DNA of 64,000 bases from Comamonadaceae bacterium PBBC2 (GCA_002255935.1 NKIO01000002.1:55480-119479), one strand, 5' to 3'. Counted from the first letter of the stretch, positions 46,429 through 55,030 are shown. The notes: generated from the sequence alone by a model not told the origin. Translations and numbers: made by a program.

Positions 46429-48240
46429 ATGATCCGAATTTCTGAACTCAAGCTCCCGCTGTCGGCCCTGCCCGTCGAAGTGCGTCGCGCAGCCGATGCG
46501 CCGTCTGAAACCGACGACGACCGCATTCCGCCGCCGCACCCCGAAGCGGCCTTGCGCCAGCTGGCGGCCAAGGCGCTGGCCATCGCGCCCACCGACATCG
46601 CGACCCTGCATGTGTTCAAACGCAGCTTTGACGCCCGCAAAGCCGAGCTGCTGGCGGTGTTCATCGTGGACATCACGCTGAGCGACCCGGCGACAGAAAC
46701 CGCCTTGCTGCAACAGTTCGACAAGAACCCGCACATCCAGCTCACGCCCGACATGGCCTGGCATGCGCCCTGCCACGCCCCCGAAGGTTTTGGGGCGCAA
46801 GAAGGCGAGCGGCCGGTGGTGGTGGGCTTTGGGCCTTGCGGCATGTTTGCGGCGCTGAGCCTGGCGCAGATGGGCTTCAAGCCCATCGTGCTGGAGCGGG
46901 GCAAGAAGGTGCGCGAACGCACCAAAGACACCTGGGGCTTGTGGCGCAAAAAGACCCTCAACCCCGAGAGCAATGTGCAGTTTGGCGAAGGCGGCGCAGG
47001 GACCTTCTCGGACGGCAAGCTCTACAGCCAAATCAAAGACCCGCGCCACCTGGGCCGCAAGGTGATGGACGAGTTCGTCAAAGCCGGGGCGCCGGCGGAC
47101 ATCTTGTTTGCCGCGCACCCGCACATCGGCACCTTCAAGCTGGTCAAGGTGGTGGAACACATCCGCGAGCAAATCATGGCTTTGGGTGGCGAGATCCGTT
47201 TTGAGCAGCGCGTGAGCGATGTGCTGCTCTCGCCCGTTGAGGGCGATCAGCAAATCACCGGCCTGCAGGTGCAGGACTTGAAAACCGGCCAAAGCCACAC
47301 ACTGGCCACCCGCCACGTGGTGCTGGCCCTGGGCCACAGTTCGCGGGACACCTTTGTCATGCTGCACCAACGCGGTGTGGCGCTGCAGGCCAAAGCGTTT
47401 TCGATTGGCGTGCGCATCGAGCACCCGCAAAGCGTGATCGACCAAGCCCGTTGGGGGCGTCACGCCGGCCACCCGCTGCTGGGTGCGGCCGATTACAAGC
47501 TGGTGCACCACGCTGCCAACGGACGCGCCGTGTACAGCTTTTGCATGTGCCCCGGCGGCACGGTGGTGGCCGCCACCAGCGAGCCGGGCCGCGTGGTGAC
47601 CAATGGCATGAGCCAGTACTCGCGCAACGAACGCAACGCCAATGCGGGCATGGTGGTGGGCATCGATCCGCCCGACTACCCGCTGGACACCGCCGCTTGG
47701 CAAGCTGCTTTTGGCGAGGCCGAGGGCGCGCAACTGGCGCAAGAAGCTTTGGCGCTGGCCCAGCAACATCCGCCCGCACCACACCCGCTGTCGGGCATCG
47801 TGCTGCAGCGCCAATTGGAGACCCGCGCCTTTGAAGTGGGCGGTGGCACCTACGAAGCGCCCGGCCAGCTGGTGGGCGACTTTTTGGCCAAGCGCCCCTC
47901 CAGCACCTGGGGCAGCGTGCAGCCGTCGTACAAGCCGGGCGTCAAACTGGGCGACCTGGCCGATGTGCTGCCCGATTACGCCGTGGCCGCCATGCGCGAT
48001 GCTTTGCCGGTGTTCGGCCGCAAGATCAAGGGCTACGACATGGCGGACGCGGTGATGACCGGCGTGGAAACGCGCACCTCATCGCCGCTCAAAATTCCCC
48101 GTGGCGACGACTTCCAAAGCCTCAACACACGCGGTTTGTACCCCGCTGGCGAAGGCGCCAGCTACGCCGGCGGCATTTTGTCGGCCGGGGTGGACGGCAT
48201 CAAAGTGGCCGAGGCCGTCGCGCAGCAGCTGCGCGGCTGA
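46429..48240 (+). CDS. NAD(P)/FAD-dependent oxidoreductase
   Basis: 603 residues. The FAD dinucleotide-binding motif VVVGFGPCGMFAALSLA is near residues 125-141, after an N-terminal helper domain of about 100 residues rich in acidic residues. Later features are QFGEGGAGTFSDGKL, VLALGHSSRDTF and the C-terminal FAD-binding GLYPAGEGASYAGGI. The layout matches the large family of uncharacterised flavoproteins annotated as FAD-dependent dehydrogenases. The substrate is unknown. It is monocistronic by context: repeats upstream and a regulator gene with its own AT-rich promoter region downstream. Confidence 0.85.
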   Translation: MIRISELKLPLSALPVEVRRAADAPSETDDDRIPPPHPEAALRQLAAKALAIAPTDIATLHVFKRSFDARKAELLAVFIVDITLSDPATETALLQQFDKNPHIQLTPDMAWHAPCHAPEGFGAQEGERPVVVGFGPCGMFAALSLAQMGFKPIVLERGKKVRERTKDTWGLWRKKTLNPESNVQFGEGGAGTFSDGKLYSQIKDPRHLGRKVMDEFVKAGAPADILFAAHPHIGTFKLVKVVEHIREQIMALGGEIRFEQRVSDVLLSPVEGDQQITGLQVQDLKTGQSHTLATRHVVLALGHSSRDTFVMLHQRGVALQAKAFSIGVRIEHPQSVIDQARWGRHAGHPLLGAADYKLVHHAANGRAVYSFCMCPGGTVVAATSEPGRVVTNGMSQYSRNERNANAGMVVGIDPPDYPLDTAAWQAAFGEAEGAQLAQEALALAQQHPPAPHPLSGIVLQRQLETRAFEVGGGTYEAPGQLVGDFLAKRPSSTWGSVQPSYKPGVKLGDLADVLPDYAVAAMRDALPVFGRKIKGYDMADAVMTGVETRTSSPLKIPRGDDFQSLNTRGLYPAGEGASYAGGILSAGVDGIKVAEAVAQQLRG

Positions 48241-48377
48241 GTCTTTTCACCACAACCCTTCATCGCCGTGTGGCGGTTTGTCGCCATACAGCGCCTTATG
48301 TGCGACAACGCACACAAAAAATCAACAAATACACTTAAAATTCAATAATTAACATATGAATTAATAAATTCACAGTA

Positions 48378-49196
48378 ATGTCGCAATTTCAGCACCAAGT
48401 CCAACAAAACAAAATTCTGTCCATCTTGCCCGAGCCCTTGGTGGCCAACATGCAGCTGGAACTGGTGCAGCTGACAGCAGGCCAGGTGCTGGCCGATGTG
48501 GGCGAAGACCTGCAGCATGTTTACTTTCCCCTGACCAGCATCGTGGCCTGGATGAAGATGCTGGAAAACGGCAACACCATCGGGGTGGCCATGCTGGGCC
48601 GACAAGGCATGGTCAGCCTGTTCGCTATGCTCACGGGCCGACACAACCGTAACTTCAAAGCCGTGGTGCAAATCGGCGGCCACGCATTGCGTGCGCCCTT
48701 GCAAACGGCGTACCGGGTGGTTCAAAGCGAGACCTGTTGCGGCAACAGCCAGTTGATGCGCTATGCCGACATGCGCATGGCCACCGTGGCGCAAAACTCA
48801 CTGTGCATGCGCAACCACACGCTGGAGCAGCAACTGTGCCGTTTTTTTCTGGGCACGCTCGACCTGATCGAAGGTCAGGATTTCAGCGTGACGCACGACT
48901 GGATTGCCCATTGGTTGGGCGTGCGGCGCGAAGCCGTGAGCCTGGCCGCCAAACGTTTGATGGACACCGGCGCCATCGCCTATTCACGCGGCCACATCAC
49001 GGTGGTGGACCGGCCGGCTTTGGAGCAACTGACTTGCGAATGCTACAAAGCACTGAAAACCGAAGAGGACAAATGCTACGCGAGCCTGCTGACCCATTTG
49101 CGGGAGAGCACTTGCGACCTCACAGCGACACCATCTGATTTCGAATCGCGTAGCGCGTCAGATCGGCCACCTTGTGCAGGCCCACTTTGCGCATGA
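48378..49196 (+). CDS. Crp/Fnr-family transcriptional regulator
   Basis: 272 residues. The N-terminal two-thirds is a cyclic-nucleotide-binding-like beta domain (GQVLADVGEDLQHVYFPLTSIVAW). A winged helix at about 175-215 (HDWIAHWLGVRREAVSLAAK) follows. The cysteine pattern of FNR is absent. The ligand is unknown; the LGVRREAVS recognition helix differs from those of CRP and FNR. The C-terminal tail overlaps the end of the convergent LuxR gene by 77 bases, so the last 25 residues are either dispensable or an artefact of a lost earlier stop. The upstream 137 bases are AT-rich and hold its promoter. Confidence 0.85.
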   Translation: MSQFQHQVQQNKILSILPEPLVANMQLELVQLTAGQVLADVGEDLQHVYFPLTSIVAWMKMLENGNTIGVAMLGRQGMVSLFAMLTGRHNRNFKAVVQIGGHALRAPLQTAYRVVQSETCCGNSQLMRYADMRMATVAQNSLCMRNHTLEQQLCRFFLGTLDLIEGQDFSVTHDWIAHWLGVRREAVSLAAKRLMDTGAIAYSRGHITVVDRPALEQLTCECYKALKTEEDKCYASLLTHLRESTCDLTATPSDFESRSASDRPPCAGPLCA

Positions 49197-49764
49197 TGTT
49201 GCGGCGGTGAACCTCCACCGTGCTGGGGGCGATGAGTAAATTACGGGCAATTTCTTTGGACGAGTAACCGTCCGCAATCAAACGCAGAACCTGCTCCTCG
49301 CGACTGCCCAGGTGTGAGCGCACCGTCGCTTGGCCTGCCCGTGACTGGCGCACGGTCTCCATCATTTCGCCGGCGGCCGCTTGGCACAGATACACGCGGC
49401 CTGCCGCTGCGGCGCGGATGGCCGACATCAGTTCATCGATGCTGCTGGTGGTGGACACATAGGCCTTGGCCCCGGCGTCGAGTACTTCGATGATGCTGTT
49501 GCGATCGGCCTCGCCCGAATACGCCACGATGTTGCGCGGCGTGGGCGCATGGGCCAACTGGCGGATCAATTCCTTGTCTTGCGCCGCACTCGATTGGATG
49601 CCCACCAGCACCACATCGGGCTGGGTTTGTTCGCACAGATCGGGCGTGCGCTCGGGGTTGTCCGAGATGCCCACCAAGTCCATGTCGTGGTGGGTTCGCA
49701 AGACGGCGGCGATCCCTTCGGTCACCACCTTGTGTTTGGAAGACAGCAATACGCGTATCGTCAT
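49120..49764 (-). CDS. LuxR-type response regulator with degenerate receiver
   Basis: 214 residues from ATG 49764 with AGGAG 6 bases upstream. The DNA-binding GerE/LuxR helix-turn-helix is intact at about 150-210 (REEQVLRLIADGYSSKEIAR, then STVEVHRRNIMRKVG). The receiver fold is recognisable (RVLLSSKHKVVTEG, PDVVLVGIQ, AYSGEAD, VLDAGAKAYVSTT), but the acidic pair is Ser9-Lys10, the phosphoacceptor Asp is Gly55 and the conserved Lys is Thr105. It therefore cannot be phosphorylated in the usual way. An FNR-type box lies about 107 bases upstream of the start. Confidence 0.88.
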   Translation of the reverse strand: MTIRVLLSSKHKVVTEGIAAVLRTHHDMDLVGISDNPERTPDLCEQTQPDVVLVGIQSSAAQDKELIRQLAHAPTPRNIVAYSGEADRNSIIEVLDAGAKAYVSTTSSIDELMSAIRAAAAGRVYLCQAAAGEMMETVRQSRAGQATVRSHLGSREEQVLRLIADGYSSKEIARNLLIAPSTVEVHRRNIMRKVGLHKVADLTRYAIRNQMVSL

Positions 49765-49870
49765 GGGGTCTCCTTTTTCTACATACTCTGGCCAGTTTAG
49801 GAATCGCCCGAGTTTTCGTCTGTGCGAACCTGTACATAACCCGCCAATTTTGTGAACTGCAGGCACTTTA

Positions 49871-49884
49871 TTGATCTGCGTCAA
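49871..49884. promoter_or_regulatory. FNR/DNR-type binding site
   Basis: TTGATCTGCGTCAA matches the FNR half sites TTGAT-N4-ATCAA at nine of ten fixed positions and looks exactly like boxes used by Anr/Dnr in this class of bacteria. It lies between the small gene at 49904 and the LuxR gene at 49120-49764, centred about 113 bases from the latter's ATG. An FNR-type regulator with the matching E-x-x-S-R recognition helix is encoded at 60203-60904. Confidence 0.7.
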
Positions 49885-49903
49885 ACTCAAGCGCCTGTTG
49901 CGA

Positions 49904-50197
49904 TCACTGCAGACCGGGCTTGTCGTTCATGCCGATGCTGATCGACAAAGGCGCATCGACTTCGCCGATTTTTTCGCTGATCAACAAAGCCTCTTTCAAA
50001 TGCTCGTGCGCATTGAAGGCGTGGTGCTTGGACAGCTTGACATGGTGCAGCGCCGCCTTGAAGGCACCTGCCTCGTGGTGCCGATTGGCCTCTTTGTTGC
50101 GCTGGTAGGCGTGCAGCAGCTCTTCGGAGGCGCGGCGGTAATGCTCGCTGACATGTTCGGCATAGGCGGCCTCCAACTGACGGTATTGATCGTTCAT
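49904..50197 (-). CDS. Small conserved-looking hypothetical protein
   Basis: 97 residues from ATG 50197, with AAAGGA 6 bases upstream. I do not recognise the family. It is very rich in His, Ala, Glu and Lys, predicted to be almost all helical up to about residue 80 (YRRASEELLHAYQRNKEANR), with no membrane segment and no Cys. It lies 23 bases after the LuxR gene at 50221-50856 on the same strand and is probably its cotranscribed partner. Confidence 0.65.
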   Translation of the reverse strand: MNDQYRQLEAAYAEHVSEHYRRASEELLHAYQRNKEANRHHEAGAFKAALHHVKLSKHHAFNAHEHLKEALLISEKIGEVDAPLSISIGMNDKPGLQ

Positions 50198-50220
50198 GGC
50201 AAATCCTTTCAATGGACAAT

Positions 50221-50856
50221 TCACATCAAGCCTTGCTCTTGCATGAAGCGTTGCAGCGACATGCGGCCCGGGCAGCTGAGTTTTTGGTAAACGTGGTGCA
50301 AGTGCAGCTTGGCCGTGCCCTCGCTGATGAAGAGCTTGGTGGCGATCTTTTTGTTGGGCCAGCCCTCGGTCACCATGCGCGCGATGGTCAACTCGCGCGG
50401 CGTGAGCAGGTGCGAGGCTTGGGTGTTTTTCTTTTTTTGTTCCAGCAACAAAGACATGGTCTTGACCGTCAAATCACGGTCCAGCCATTGCCCACCCTCG
50501 TGCACCGAACGGATGCAGCGCGAGAGGATCTGCTTGGATTTTTCTTTGGACACCAAGCCTTGCACCCCCAGGTCAATCGCTTGCATGACCTCGCCAATGG
50601 GCGCACCCGTAAAGACCACGGGCAAAGTCTTCACATCGGCTTCGCGCATTTCTTCGAGCAAAGCCAGACCACTTCTTTGGGTGAGTGACAAGTCCATCAC
50701 CAAGATGTGGGGCCGGTGGTGCTTGACCGCATGCAAGGCGGCATCGCCGTGGCTGACACACGACTTCACCGAAAACTCAGGCGCATCATGAAAAGCATGG
50801 CTCAAGCCATCGAGCATGACGGGATACGGGTCAGCCAACACCAGGTCAATCGTCAT
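50221..50856 (-). CDS. LuxR-type response regulator
   Basis: 211 residues from ATG 50856, preceded by GGAG at 6 bases. The receiver keeps the phosphoacceptor Asp55 (HILVMDLSLTQRSG), an acidic residue at 9 (LVLADPYP), Thr in PVVFTGAP and Lys in GLVSKE, so unlike its neighbour it should be phosphorylatable. The C-terminal LuxR helix-turn-helix is TPRELTIARMVTEGWPNKKI followed by SEGTAKLHLHHVYQKL. No histidine kinase is in the window, so it is an orphan regulator. The small gene at 49904 follows it. Confidence 0.9.
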   Translation of the reverse strand: MTIDLVLADPYPVMLDGLSHAFHDAPEFSVKSCVSHGDAALHAVKHHRPHILVMDLSLTQRSGLALLEEMREADVKTLPVVFTGAPIGEVMQAIDLGVQGLVSKEKSKQILSRCIRSVHEGGQWLDRDLTVKTMSLLLEQKKKNTQASHLLTPRELTIARMVTEGWPNKKIATKLFISEGTAKLHLHHVYQKLSCPGRMSLQRFMQEQGLM

Positions 50857-50998
50857 CGTTGTCTCCAAAAAGTCGCGTCAAGATCAACGCTCTCACCCAT
50901 CGGTACAGCACTTTGGATGCAGTACCCATCAGGCCTTGAGCTTAAGAATCGACACTCCCGAAAGGAATCCTCTGATTTGGTGAGCGCTTCATTTCAAA

Positions 50999-51017
50999 CC
51001 GGTAGCAGCACTACCGG
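50999..51017 (-). terminator. Possible terminator after the Lon-like gene
   Basis: CCGGTAG, five-base loop, CTACCGG: a perfect 7-bp hairpin beginning 12 bases past the stop at 51029 on the minus strand. Only three T follow, so it is a weak candidate. Confidence 0.4.
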
Positions 51018-51028
51018 CTTGTGCACGC

Positions 51029-53473
51029 TCAGACACGGACAAGGCGTACGCGTCGCTTGGGGCTTGCCACGGGCGCATGCGCGTGCAAGGCCATGCAAGC
51101 GCGTCTGAAGGCTTGCAGTTTCTTTTGCGCACGCCCCAGCACCGACTCGGCGGCATAGAGCGCAGCGGCTTCATCGCCAAAAGGCAGGCCCGTCAAAAAC
51201 GCCATGCCCTCGCCCACCGTGTTGGCGGTGTGGATGTGAAAGCGCCCTTGCGCCACCGCTTGCACCACCGCCTCGTCGAGCATCAGGTGGCGCAGGTTGC
51301 GCGCGGGCATCAAGACGCCTTGCTGGCCATCGAGGCCCAAGTGTTCACAGCATCGGAAGTAGCCTTCGATCTTTTGGTTGATGCCGCCCACTGGCAAGAT
51401 CTCGCCATGTTGGTTCATCGCGCCAGTGACCGCGATGCCCTGCCTGATCGGCACATCGGCCAGGCTCGACAACAAAGCATAAAACTCGGCGCACGAGGCC
51501 GAATCGCCTTCAACACCCCCGTACTCCTGCTCGAACACCACGGCGGCATTGAGCGCCAAGGGCGCGATGCGACTGAACAGGGCCGACAAGTGGCTGTGCA
51601 AAATCAACACGCCTTTGTCGTGGATGGGCCCAGACATCTCCACCTCGCGTTCGATGTTGAGCAAGCCGTCTTCGCCGGCACAGCTGCGTGCCGTCACCCG
51701 CACCGGAAAGCCAAAGCTGTAGTCGCCCAAGTCCACCACCGTCAGGCCATTGACCTGGGCCACCCGCTCGCCCTGCACCACGATCAACCGCTCGCCGTCG
51801 GCGATGGTTTCTTGCAGACGCTCCTCGGGGTAATTGCAGCGGTGGGTGCGGGCCTGCAAGGCGGCCAGCACATCGCCCGCTTGCACCAGGCTGGCGGCGC
51901 GGCGCTTGGCCACGTCGCAGCTTTCAACCACCAGCGCCTCGCAGATGGCAAACAGCGCGCTTTGCCGCGCCTGGTCTTGCGCCTGTCGGTGCGTCTCTTC
52001 AATCAGCGCCGCCACCGCGTCGGCCGCGCAATGCAGCAAGTCCAGCCGCGCACAGGTGTGGGCCACAAAAATCGCCGTGGCATGGGCCGACTCGGGGCTG
52101 GCCACAAAGCTCTCGGCAAAGTCCACCTTGCAGCGAAAGCGCCTGGCAAACTCCGGATCGGCCGCTTGCACCGCGTAATACTCTTGGACCGATGCGATCA
52201 ACACGATCTTGACCTGCAAGTCCACCGCCTCGGGCTCGAGCGAGACCGCCGCCACCGGCGCGATCATCATGCCGGGCTCTTCGATCTGCAAACGCCCGTT
52301 GCGCATGAAGCGGCGCAGCTTCTCCCACATCGGCTCATCAGACAACAAGTCGCGCAGGTGCAGCAGCAAGAAACCGCCATGCGCCTTGAGCAAACTGCCC
52401 GCGCGGATGTGCGAAAAATCCGTCACCAACTCGTGGCCGTCCGACTCGTATTCGATGCTGCCCAGCAAATTGCGAAACGAGGGGTTGTCCTCCAAGATCA
52501 CCGGTGCGCCTTGCTGGCCGTGGTGGTCCACCACCACATTCACGCGCAAGAGGCTGAGCACTGCGGCCAAGGCCACCAGCCGCACCTCTTCGTCTTCACC
52601 AGGTTGGAACAGCTCCAGGTTCTCCAGCACCGCGTGCTGCACCTGGGCCACATAGCGCTGCAGCTTGCTGGCATCGGACGGCGTTTGCTGCACGCCATGC
52701 AGCACCAGGCCCAACTCGTGCTCCAGCAGCGGCTTGATGGTCTGGCGGCGCAGCGCGGCCAGGCCCTCATTCATCACACGGTCCATGGACTGGCTTTTCT
52801 CGAGGTAGGCACTGATCTCTGCGCGCAGCGCGGCTTCGGCTTTGTCCATGGCCACGCGCAGCTCGGGGCTGAGCGCCAAGGCTTTGCCGGCGGTCACGGG
52901 CTCGCCCTTGTCGTCTTTGAGTGAGAACACCATGCGCCCTTCGTCGCGCATGAGGCCAAAGTGGTGGGCTTCGGCATAGGCGCTCAAGGCCACATAGCCG
53001 CGGTCTTTTTCGAGCGCACAGGACTCTTCGATGCGCAGACTCTCGGCCTTGAAGTCGTCTTGCGCCACGCGCTTGGGGATCTCGGCTTGCAAGCGCTTGG
53101 CCAGTTGCACCATCAGCGCCCGCAGTTGCCGGCCCTGGCCTGCGGGCAGGCGCAATGCGGCCGGGTGCTCGGGCTCGTCAAAGTTGTGCAGGTAGCACAG
53201 GTCGGGGGGCACCGGCCTTTGCAAAGCCTGCGTCCGCATCATCTGCGTGAGCAGCGTGGTGCGGCCACTGCCCACCTCGCCCAGCACGAACAAGTTGTAG
53301 TCGGGCTGCGCCATCTCCATGCCAAAGCGGGCGGCTTGTTCTGCCCGCGCCTGGCCAATCCAGGGCAAAGGCAGGTGCTGCAACTCGGCGGTGCTGGCAA
53401 AGCCCAGCGCCACCGGGTCACAGTGCAAGCGCAGCTGCGCCGGGCTCAGTTCACGGGCGGATGGCGATCTCAT
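51029..53473 (-). CDS. Lon-like ATP-dependent protease (LonH/YcbZ type)
   Basis: 814 residues. The C-terminal Lon-type Ser/Lys protease domain is clear: Ser658 in GDSAS and Lys701 in GGINQKIEG, 43 residues apart as in E. coli Lon. The N-terminal AAA module has Walker A as GEVGSGRTT (65-73), with Arg in place of the usual Lys, and the long helical insertion typical of this subfamily. There is no Lon N-domain or membrane anchor. It probably degrades or remodels misfolded or regulatory proteins. Its ATG overlaps the end of the BON lipoprotein gene by 23 bases. Confidence 0.88.
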   Translation of the reverse strand: MRSPSARELSPAQLRLHCDPVALGFASTAELQHLPLPWIGQARAEQAARFGMEMAQPDYNLFVLGEVGSGRTTLLTQMMRTQALQRPVPPDLCYLHNFDEPEHPAALRLPAGQGRQLRALMVQLAKRLQAEIPKRVAQDDFKAESLRIEESCALEKDRGYVALSAYAEAHHFGLMRDEGRMVFSLKDDKGEPVTAGKALALSPELRVAMDKAEAALRAEISAYLEKSQSMDRVMNEGLAALRRQTIKPLLEHELGLVLHGVQQTPSDASKLQRYVAQVQHAVLENLELFQPGEDEEVRLVALAAVLSLLRVNVVVDHHGQQGAPVILEDNPSFRNLLGSIEYESDGHELVTDFSHIRAGSLLKAHGGFLLLHLRDLLSDEPMWEKLRRFMRNGRLQIEEPGMMIAPVAAVSLEPEAVDLQVKIVLIASVQEYYAVQAADPEFARRFRCKVDFAESFVASPESAHATAIFVAHTCARLDLLHCAADAVAALIEETHRQAQDQARQSALFAICEALVVESCDVAKRRAASLVQAGDVLAALQARTHRCNYPEERLQETIADGERLIVVQGERVAQVNGLTVVDLGDYSFGFPVRVTARSCAGEDGLLNIEREVEMSGPIHDKGVLILHSHLSALFSRIAPLALNAAVVFEQEYGGVEGDSASCAEFYALLSSLADVPIRQGIAVTGAMNQHGEILPVGGINQKIEGYFRCCEHLGLDGQQGVLMPARNLRHLMLDEAVVQAVAQGRFHIHTANTVGEGMAFLTGLPFGDEAAALYAAESVLGRAQKKLQAFRRACMALHAHAPVASPKRRVRLVRV

Positions 53474-53765
53474 TCTTGACCGACATGACGCCCTTCACAC
53501 CACGGGCAATGCTCTCGGCTTTGTTGCGCTCCAATGCGCTCTTGGCAAAGCCCGACAACATCACGTTGCCTTTGAGGGTCTCGACGCTGATGGAGGAGCC
53601 GGCCACGTCTTTGTCTTCAAAGAAGCGGGCCTTGACCAAGCTGGTGATGCCGGTGTCGTCCACGTAAGCGCCGACGGTCTCTTGACCGCGCGAGACGGCG
53701 CAGCCCGAAGCGGCGAGCAAGACCAAAGAAACGGCCATGGCGGTCCAGGTTGTTTTGTGCATCAT
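53451..53765 (-). CDS. BON-domain lipoprotein
   Basis: 104 residues. A signal peptide with the lipobox LLAASGC (Cys22) predicts a periplasmic lipoprotein. Residues about 37-102 form one BON domain (ITSLVKARFFEDKDVAGSSI, then VMLSGFAKS), the phospholipid-binding fold of OsmY. BON proteins commonly respond to osmotic or envelope stress. An ATG one codon later is equally good. It precedes, and overlaps by 23 bases, the Lon-like gene, so the two form an operon. Confidence 0.9.
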   Translation of the reverse strand: MMHKTTWTAMAVSLVLLAASGCAVSRGQETVGAYVDDTGITSLVKARFFEDKDVAGSSISVETLKGNVMLSGFAKSALERNKAESIARGVKGVMSVKNEIAIRP

Positions 53766-54006
53766 GGTGCAGTCCTATCGTGTCGATGTTTTCAAGAACG
53801 GCCCAGCTGCTGCCGGACCACTGACCGAGAATGACAGTGCATCCCCGGACAGGCCCACGATAGGAGCCCCAAGCGCTGCCGTCCGTGCGCCAGCACACAG
53901 GGCGCAGCCACAAGCGCGCACGGTGCTTTCAACCCATGCGCTCACTAAAATGCTGGCAAGCGCCACCACACAAGACCGGCATCCGCCACGCACACCCCCT
54001 GCCCAC

Positions 54007-54229
54007 ATGAACACCCCCGACAAGCCCGCCCAACCCCGCAACCCTCTGCACGGGCTGACGCTGGAGATGATCGTCACCCAACTGGCCGACCATTACCTTC
54101 ACCCATGAGCCCAGCGTGGGCTCCAGCCTGAAGTTCTTGCGCCGCACGCCCTGGGCACGCGACAAAGTGGAAAGCCTGTACCTCTTCATGTTGCGCGAGA
54201 TCAAACGCAACGCCGCTGCACCGGACTGA
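54007..54229 (+). pseudogene. VF530 (DUF2132) family gene, broken by an internal deletion
   Basis: The first 33 codons give NPLHGLTLEMIVTQLADHY, the start of the VF530 family, then LHP and a stop at 54108. From about 54097, in the +1 frame, the text resumes as FTHEPSVGSSLKFLRRTPWA then RDKVESLYLFM, the typical VF530 end, stopping at 54229. The middle of the domain (about 16 residues: a Gly-Trp-x-x-Leu segment to Arg-Cys) is missing and the frame shifts. No ribosome binding site is visible at the ATG. It was probably once a small nucleic-acid-binding protein. Confidence 0.8.
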
Positions 54230-54320
54230 GCCCCGCCGGGGTGCGCTGCCTCACAGACAAGCGCATCGGTCGTTTTTACAGTGAAGACCTCTTTTGGTTT
54301 CATTCACTGCAAAGGCTCAC

Positions 54321-54647
54321 ATGACCGATCACAAAACACCTCAAGAAAAAATGGCCACGTTCAGCGCTGGCCTCACCAGCTCGGTGAGCGATGCGCTCCA
54401 TGAAGCACGCCCCGCCATGAACCGCCTGGCCGATCGTGTCAACGACGGCCTGAGCGATCTGGCCGCCAAAGGCAAAGATGCCGCACTGGATGCCGAGCAC
54501 GAAGTGCACAAACGCGCCTTGCATGCCCAACACGCCGCAGAAAAGCTCATCCAGCATGCACCGATCCGATCGGTGCTGATCGCTGCGGGCACCGGTGCCG
54601 TCACGGCCTTGGCTGTGTCGTGGTTGATGCATCTGCGCAAAGAGTGA
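54321..54647 (+). CDS. DUF883 / YqjD-ElaB family membrane-anchored protein
   Basis: 108 residues from ATG 54321 with AAAGG 5 bases upstream. A long amphipathic helical region (about 10-75) is followed by a C-terminal membrane helix (PIRSVLIAAGTGAVTALAVS). This is the pattern of YqjD/ElaB, which bind ribosomes at the inner membrane in stationary phase in E. coli. It is the first of three genes joined by 1-4 base overlaps, matching the E. coli yqjD-yqjE-yqjK order. Confidence 0.88.
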   Translation: MTDHKTPQEKMATFSAGLTSSVSDALHEARPAMNRLADRVNDGLSDLAAKGKDAALDAEHEVHKRALHAQHAAEKLIQHAPIRSVLIAAGTGAVTALAVSWLMHLRKE

Positions 54648-55030
54648 TGTTCAAGCTCTTGCTCAAACTGCTGGTGCTGCCCCCCGAGTTGCTCCAAATG
54701 CACGCGCAAGGCTACGCCGACATGGCCAGTCAGGCCTGGGCCGAGCACCTGTGCACACTGAAAAACCGCTGGGCGCTGTTGGCGCTCAGCGCGGTGTGCT
54801 CGGTGCTGGCCTTGGTGTGGGCAGGCGTGGCCCTGCTGCTGTGGAGTGCCTTGCCGCAGGTCGATGCACGCTGGGCCTGGGTCTTGCCCGCTTTGCCTGT
54901 GGCCACGCTGCTGATCGCGGTGGCGCTTTGGGCGTGGGCGCGGCGCTTGCGATCGCGGCCTGTCCTGCAAGACATTCAGGAGCAGTTGCAACTGGACTTG
55001 CTGGCCATCCAAGCTGCTCGGGCCTCATGA
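54647..55030 (+). CDS. YqjE-like holin-superfamily membrane protein
   Basis: 127 residues from ATG 54647, sharing one base with the previous stop. Two strong membrane helices (about 48-70 and 83-104) are preceded by a Leu-rich, Met-containing amphipathic stretch and a His/Cys/Trp segment. Layout and neighbours match YqjE (phage holin family, DUF1469-like). Function unknown. Confidence 0.78.
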   Translation: MFKLLLKLLVLPPELLQMHAQGYADMASQAWAEHLCTLKNRWALLALSAVCSVLALVWAGVALLLWSALPQVDARWAWVLPALPVATLLIAVALWAWARRLRSRPVLQDIQEQLQLDLLAIQAARAS

